From: Batillaria attramentaria
Taxonomy: Eukaryota > Mollusca > Gastropoda > Batillariidae
Assembly: GCA_018292915.2 (NCBI GenBank)
Contig: JACVVK020000034.1
Coordinates: forward strand, 2,106,001-2,170,000
Length of the DNA: 64,000 nt
Direction of reading: 5' to 3'
The notes beneath the pieces are model-generated. The model made no database searches, was not told where the DNA came from, and saw nothing but the letters and a program-made list of their open reading frames with translations. The position numbers were made by a program, and so were the translations under genes. Shown piece by piece: positions 60,498 through 64,000 of this stretch. Positions within the stretch are counted from its first letter, which is position 1, and the number at the start of each line of letters is the position of its first letter.

Positions 60498-61000
60498 GTT
60501 TGTGCGAGTGACGGGGTGTCCTTGGTCGCCACGTCAAGAAATAATAATAAATAATAATAAATGGTATTTGTAAAACGCATTTAAAAAAAACACAAAAAAA
60601 CTCAATGCGCTTAATGTGTATGTACACACGTTGGTTTGTCACTCTCTGCAGGTGGGTGGATGGTTAGGGGTGGGTGGGTGTTTGGGGGTTTAACGTCCTT
60701 TTCCACCAAATACGGGTGATATCAAAGACGGGCCAACGATGAAAAAGCCAGCACAAATATTTGGCCCCAGCCGGGATACGAACTCACGACCCGAGCATTA
60801 GAAGTCCAACGCTCTACCATTCGGCCACCCCGGCTCCCCCTCTCTGGAGGTACAGCGGTTTGTGCGAGTGACAGGGCGTCCTTGGTCGGCACGTCATGAA
60901 ACAATAAGAAATGATAATAAATGGTATTTGTAGGGCGCGTAAACTCAGTGCGCTCCGTGTGTATGTACACACGTTGGTTTGTGACTCTGTGGAGGTACAG
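60498..61000 (+). repeat. Two-unit tandem duplication split by a SINE
   Basis: Units 60498-60653 and 60858-61000 share TTTGTGCGAGTGAC, GTCCTTGGTCG, AAATGGTATTTGTA and GTGTATGTACACACGTTGGT. A minus-strand SINE separates them. Confidence 0.82.
60643..60850 (-). mobile_element. Full-length SINE
   Basis: Element about 60654-60839 with all family blocks. Flanks CTCTCTGCAGG and CTCTCTGGAGG differ by one base and are either a target-site duplication or the ends of the duplicated host unit. Confidence 0.9.
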
Positions 61001-61095
61001 TGGTGTCGATCACGGCTGTAGTTGCTGTCACCTTGGTTTTCCAATTTTTTTCATGGGGTGGGGGGTACGTCTTAGAACTCTAATGTATGAACAGA

Positions 61096-61098
<3 letters not shown>

Positions 61099-61170
<72 letters not shown>
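61099..61170. repeat. (GT)n microsatellite
   Basis: About 36 GT units. Confidence 0.95.
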
Positions 61171-61172
<2 letters not shown>

Positions 61173-61186
61173 CAAACAAGCCAATC

Positions 61187-61387
61187 CATCAAGTTTCAGG
61201 GGAGCCGGGGTGGCCGAATGGTAGAGCGTTGGACTCTCAATGCTCGGGTCGTGAGTTTGAATCCCGCCGGCTGGGGCCAAATATTTGTGCTGGCCTTTTT
61301 TCTCGTTGCCCCGTCTTTGACATCACCCTTATGTGGTGGAAAAGGACGTTAAACTCCCAAACACCCACCCCACCGCATCACGTTTCA
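61187..61387 (+). mobile_element. Full-length SINE near consensus
   Basis: Element 61199-61375; flanks CATCAAGTTTCA and CATCACGTTTCA. It begins GGGGAGCCGGGGTGGCCGAA and has TAGAGCGTTGGACTCTCAAT, GTCGTGAGTTTGAATCCCGC, GATATCACC-like GACATCACCCTTATG and AAAGGACGTTAAACTCCC. Confidence 0.93.
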
Positions 61388-61724
61388 CCCCCACACCACG
61401 CAAGTGCATATCAGTCAGTGTGACGGAGCTAACATAAACTAGGGTCACCGTTAGGAAAGGCAACGAGTTCTGCGCGTTTCAGGTCAAGTGTCATGTCAGT
61501 TCGAGAAGTCTCGCCCATTCCCGGAGAACCTAGATACGCAGCGGGTCAGTTCTCTTTTGCAACAAGGAAGTGGTGGCAACAGCAGAGAGGGACAGGTAAC
61601 ATAACCTGAGATCAATCAGTGTCGGAGGTTTCTAGGTTTCTCTGCCACATCAGGCCACATTTTCCAGTCATGGTGGCAGGAAGGGGGGAAAGTACTACTC
61701 AGTTTGGAAGTTTACTTTACTGAT

Positions 61725-61990
61725 CAGGCTCCGCATGTAGAAGTCGGGGTTAGGGAGTTTAGCCCCGGGTTAGAGTCTAACCTCGAACTAAACTAGCTCT
61801 AAGGTTAAATTTTCTGTTGTTTTTTTGTTTTAAATCAGGAAGCGGGTCCATTCCATCAAAGGTGCCTATGTCGTTATAGAAGGATTTTTGTCTTTTTTTC
61901 TTCGCTTCCTTTTTTGATTTAATTTTGTTTTGGGGTTTCTTTTGTCCTAGTCTGGGTTAAATTAACCTCGAGTTTTACATACGGGCCCAG
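61725..61990 (-). mobile_element. Harbinger-like MITE, copy B
   Basis: Inverted relative of copy A (about 61728-61987), with terminal GCATGTAGAAGTCGGGGTTA and TAACCTCGAGTTTTACATAC. CAG flanks both ends, an independent insertion supporting a 3-bp duplication. Confidence 0.82.
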
Positions 61991-62141
61991 GGCCTCATCA
62001 CTTCCTAACGTCAACCAGACGGTTGACCAAGGAGCGAGACTTTAGCTTTGTCCTTGACAATCGCGTCACCAAAAAGCCTTCTGTTGGTTAAGTGCAAGCC
62101 TATGAGGTGCTGTCGCTGTGCAGGCGTTTGCAGAGCGCAGG

Positions 62142-62433
62142 GTTAGTTAGGTAGTTATTTAGGGCTTCACGCCGCGCAAGCAACAAATACTATTTCGCGG
62201 CGAAACCGAGTCCTGTTCTGCCAGCTTCTTTAAAACATTAAAGTCCGGCTTAAAACATGATGTAAATAGATATTAAGAATTTGTGTAGCTTAAAGGAGAA
62301 CCAACAAAAGACTAATTTCTTACCAGAGTCTGAGGCTCAGAGAGTAAAACTATATCACAGATTGTATTGCACAAGTGTCTAAATTTTATAAAAGAGGTTG
62401 GACTCTTTCAAGAAGCTGAAGATGCTGTCAGGG
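62142..62433 (+). repeat. TTAG-start dispersed repeat, copy 2 (uninterrupted)
   Basis: GTTAGTTAGGTAGTTATTTA, GCGCAAGCAACAAATACTAT and AAAACATGATGTAAATAGAT through GATGCTGTCAGGG. It carries the empty site CTGCCAGCTTCTTT where copy 1 has the MITE. Confidence 0.83.
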
Positions 62434-62512
62434 GCAGAGGGCAGGGGGATTCAGTGTTAGACACAACGAAAACGAGGTGGTTTAGGAGATAGCCATCATT
62501 ACATCTGTCCGT

Positions 62513-62513
<1 letters not shown>

Positions 62514-62587
<74 letters not shown>
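62514..62587. repeat. (CA)n microsatellite
   Basis: About 37 CA units. Confidence 0.95.
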
Positions 62588-62591
<4 letters not shown>

Positions 62592-63456
62592 TCACAACTC
62601 CCGCCAAAAAGAACGCAGCAGCATAGTGTGCACGTCAAGTGTCTATGACGCAGATTTCGTTACGTCACAGTGTGCGCGAAAGTATGTATTGTCTGGAGAA
62701 ACGTCACAGCCTTGTTTTGTACCACTGAAACTTGCTGCTGCGCGCAGCGAAATCTGCCCCATCCCATCTATCTAGAGAAACAACTTAAAAAGCTCATAAC
62801 AGACTGTGAGGTTAGAATTATAGGGCCTGTATTTAGTAAGCTGATGTCACTGCTTGATCCCATCATGTAACTTCACCCTGTCTGCACGAAACCATCGGTC
62901 GGTCTGGAGGACTACTTTCAGAGATCAAGGTCTCGTCATTTCCTGTCTAACATCGCCCAGACCAAAAAAAAAAAAAAAAAAAAGGCCAGTCTCGTAATCA
63001 CACCCAACTAGGTCACGCAGTCTCAGGTGTTCAAATAGCAAGGTGTCTGCAGAATGACGTCACGGGCGTCTGCACGACATCTGCCGCCATTTGGAGAAAA
63101 GACCTAAGCGCCCATCAACCCCCATGGCGCGTAGGCCCTTCTCACAGAAGTAAATATGTCTGGCCGCTTCCCGATTTCTCTTGTTCGACACGAACGAAGC
63201 CAACCTTGAGGCTGCAACAGGGATCTGGGATCAATCTGTACGCGTCTGTGATTATGGGTCCATGTTCGCCTGTCGCGCATCCTGCCCCACCTCCCTGACC
63301 TTAACAGGTGAACAGACATTCCGGTAGAATTCTGAGTAATTAGTCACACACGACATTTCTCATCGGGTCGATGACCCCCCGGTTCTAAGTACACTGTGAG
63401 GTCGGTATCAGTGGGTTGATTTAGAAAGACTGACCGGAGACAGGGACTTATAGGTA

Positions 63457-63656
63457 CAAAGTTTCTCAGGGTGGGTGGGTGGGTGTTTGGGTGTTTAACG
63501 TCCTTTTCCACCACATACGGGTGATATCAAAGACGGGCCAACGATGAAAAAGCCAGCACAAATATCTGGCCTCAGCCGGGATGCGAACTCACGACCCGAG
63601 CATTAGAAGTCCAACGCTCTACCATTCGGCCACCCCGGCTCCGCACAAAGTTTCTC
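63457..63656 (-). mobile_element. Full-length SINE with 12-bp target-site duplication
   Basis: Element 63469-63644; ACAAAGTTTCTC on both sides. All family blocks present and close to the consensus. Confidence 0.93.
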
Positions 63657-64000
63657 CGACGTACAGAATAGCAATGAAGCGGCATAGCGAAGGAAAAATG
63701 TCGTGTCCATGTTGATTACCCCCCCCCCCCACACACACACACACGTGTACAATCGTACAACAGTGTCAATCTGTCAAAAAAAAAAAACCCAACAACAACC
63801 CAAACAACAACAACAACAACAAAAACCAACCAACCACCACCACCAACAACAGCAACAAAGAACCAAAAAGACAACAAAAGACATACGAACAGTGTCGACA
63901 AACGAGACAGAAAAAACAATGACATCGAATCCGATTCATACAACTCTGCTAGCCAAACGGGGGTTGGGGGGGTGGGGGTGGGGGAGGGGGTAATACCAAG

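Larger units (their letters stand above)
54551..64000. other. Upstream intron or flank of the SDR42E1-like gene
   Basis: The next coding exon on the minus strand (ending in one base of a split codon) is not recognised here. Content is SINEs, MITEs, (ACT)n and dinucleotide repeats listed separately. Stretches such as 54960-55930, 56380-56960, 58780-59930 and 62640-63450 show nothing I can name. Confidence 0.6.

Noticed and set aside
61199..61275. tRNA gene because of clear A- and B-box sequences
   Set aside because: The acceptor and anticodon stems do not pair as in a tRNA, the SINE body continues downstream, and many copies carry target-site duplications.

Overview
The window is nuclear DNA from an animal with long, repeat-rich introns. 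It is most likely a mollusc, perhaps a marine gastropod. I infer this from intron-split orthologues of two conserved animal genes, the dense tRNA-derived SINE load, and the abundance of dinucleotide repeats and C/G homopolymers. There are no bacterial operons, CRISPR arrays or rRNA genes. Real coding sequence is only about 1.8 kb of 64 kb.

Gene 1 (+ strand, 5936-22465) is the type I regulatory subunit of cAMP-dependent protein kinase (PRKAR1A-like). Ten exons carry 322 residues plus the stop: the linker with the pseudosubstrate site, then both cAMP-binding domains. Every junction is in phase and the exons sum to exactly 969 nt. The exon for the N-terminal dimerisation/docking domain is not found and should lie upstream of base 1. 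Exon sizes match human PRKAR1A exon for exon, except that human exon 7 (159 nt) is split here into 99 + 60 nt by an extra phase-0 intron. A 3' UTR of up to 2.5 kb follows.

Gene 2 (- strand, 54550 down to 27566) is an SDR42E1-like, membrane-anchored extended short-chain dehydrogenase/reductase of the 3-beta-HSD-related group. Seven exons give about 281 C-terminal residues, including the YxxxK catalytic motif and a C-terminal membrane segment. The Rossmann-fold nucleotide-binding exons are missing and should lie beyond 64000. One intron (29872-53698) is 23.8 kb and is packed with mobile DNA. The two genes converge tail to tail across about 2.4 kb.

The rest is repeats. One tRNA-headed SINE family with a C-rich (CACCC-like) tail occurs more than 25 times, mostly between 33.9 and 63.7 kb, and several copies have intact 11-17 bp target-site duplications. 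I also see four small inverted-repeat elements or pairs of them: a TTAA-flanked perfect hairpin inside a SINE; a pogo/Tigger-like MITE and its diverged relative; a Harbinger-like MITE in two copies, one splitting another repeat; and long inverted repeats around 31 kb and 41 kb. There are LINE 3' relics, an 89/97-bp satellite array interrupted by a retroposon tail, a 99-bp perfect tandem duplication, and a 244-base C tract with one interruption. I see no new protein-coding system; the interest is in repeat biology and gene structure.
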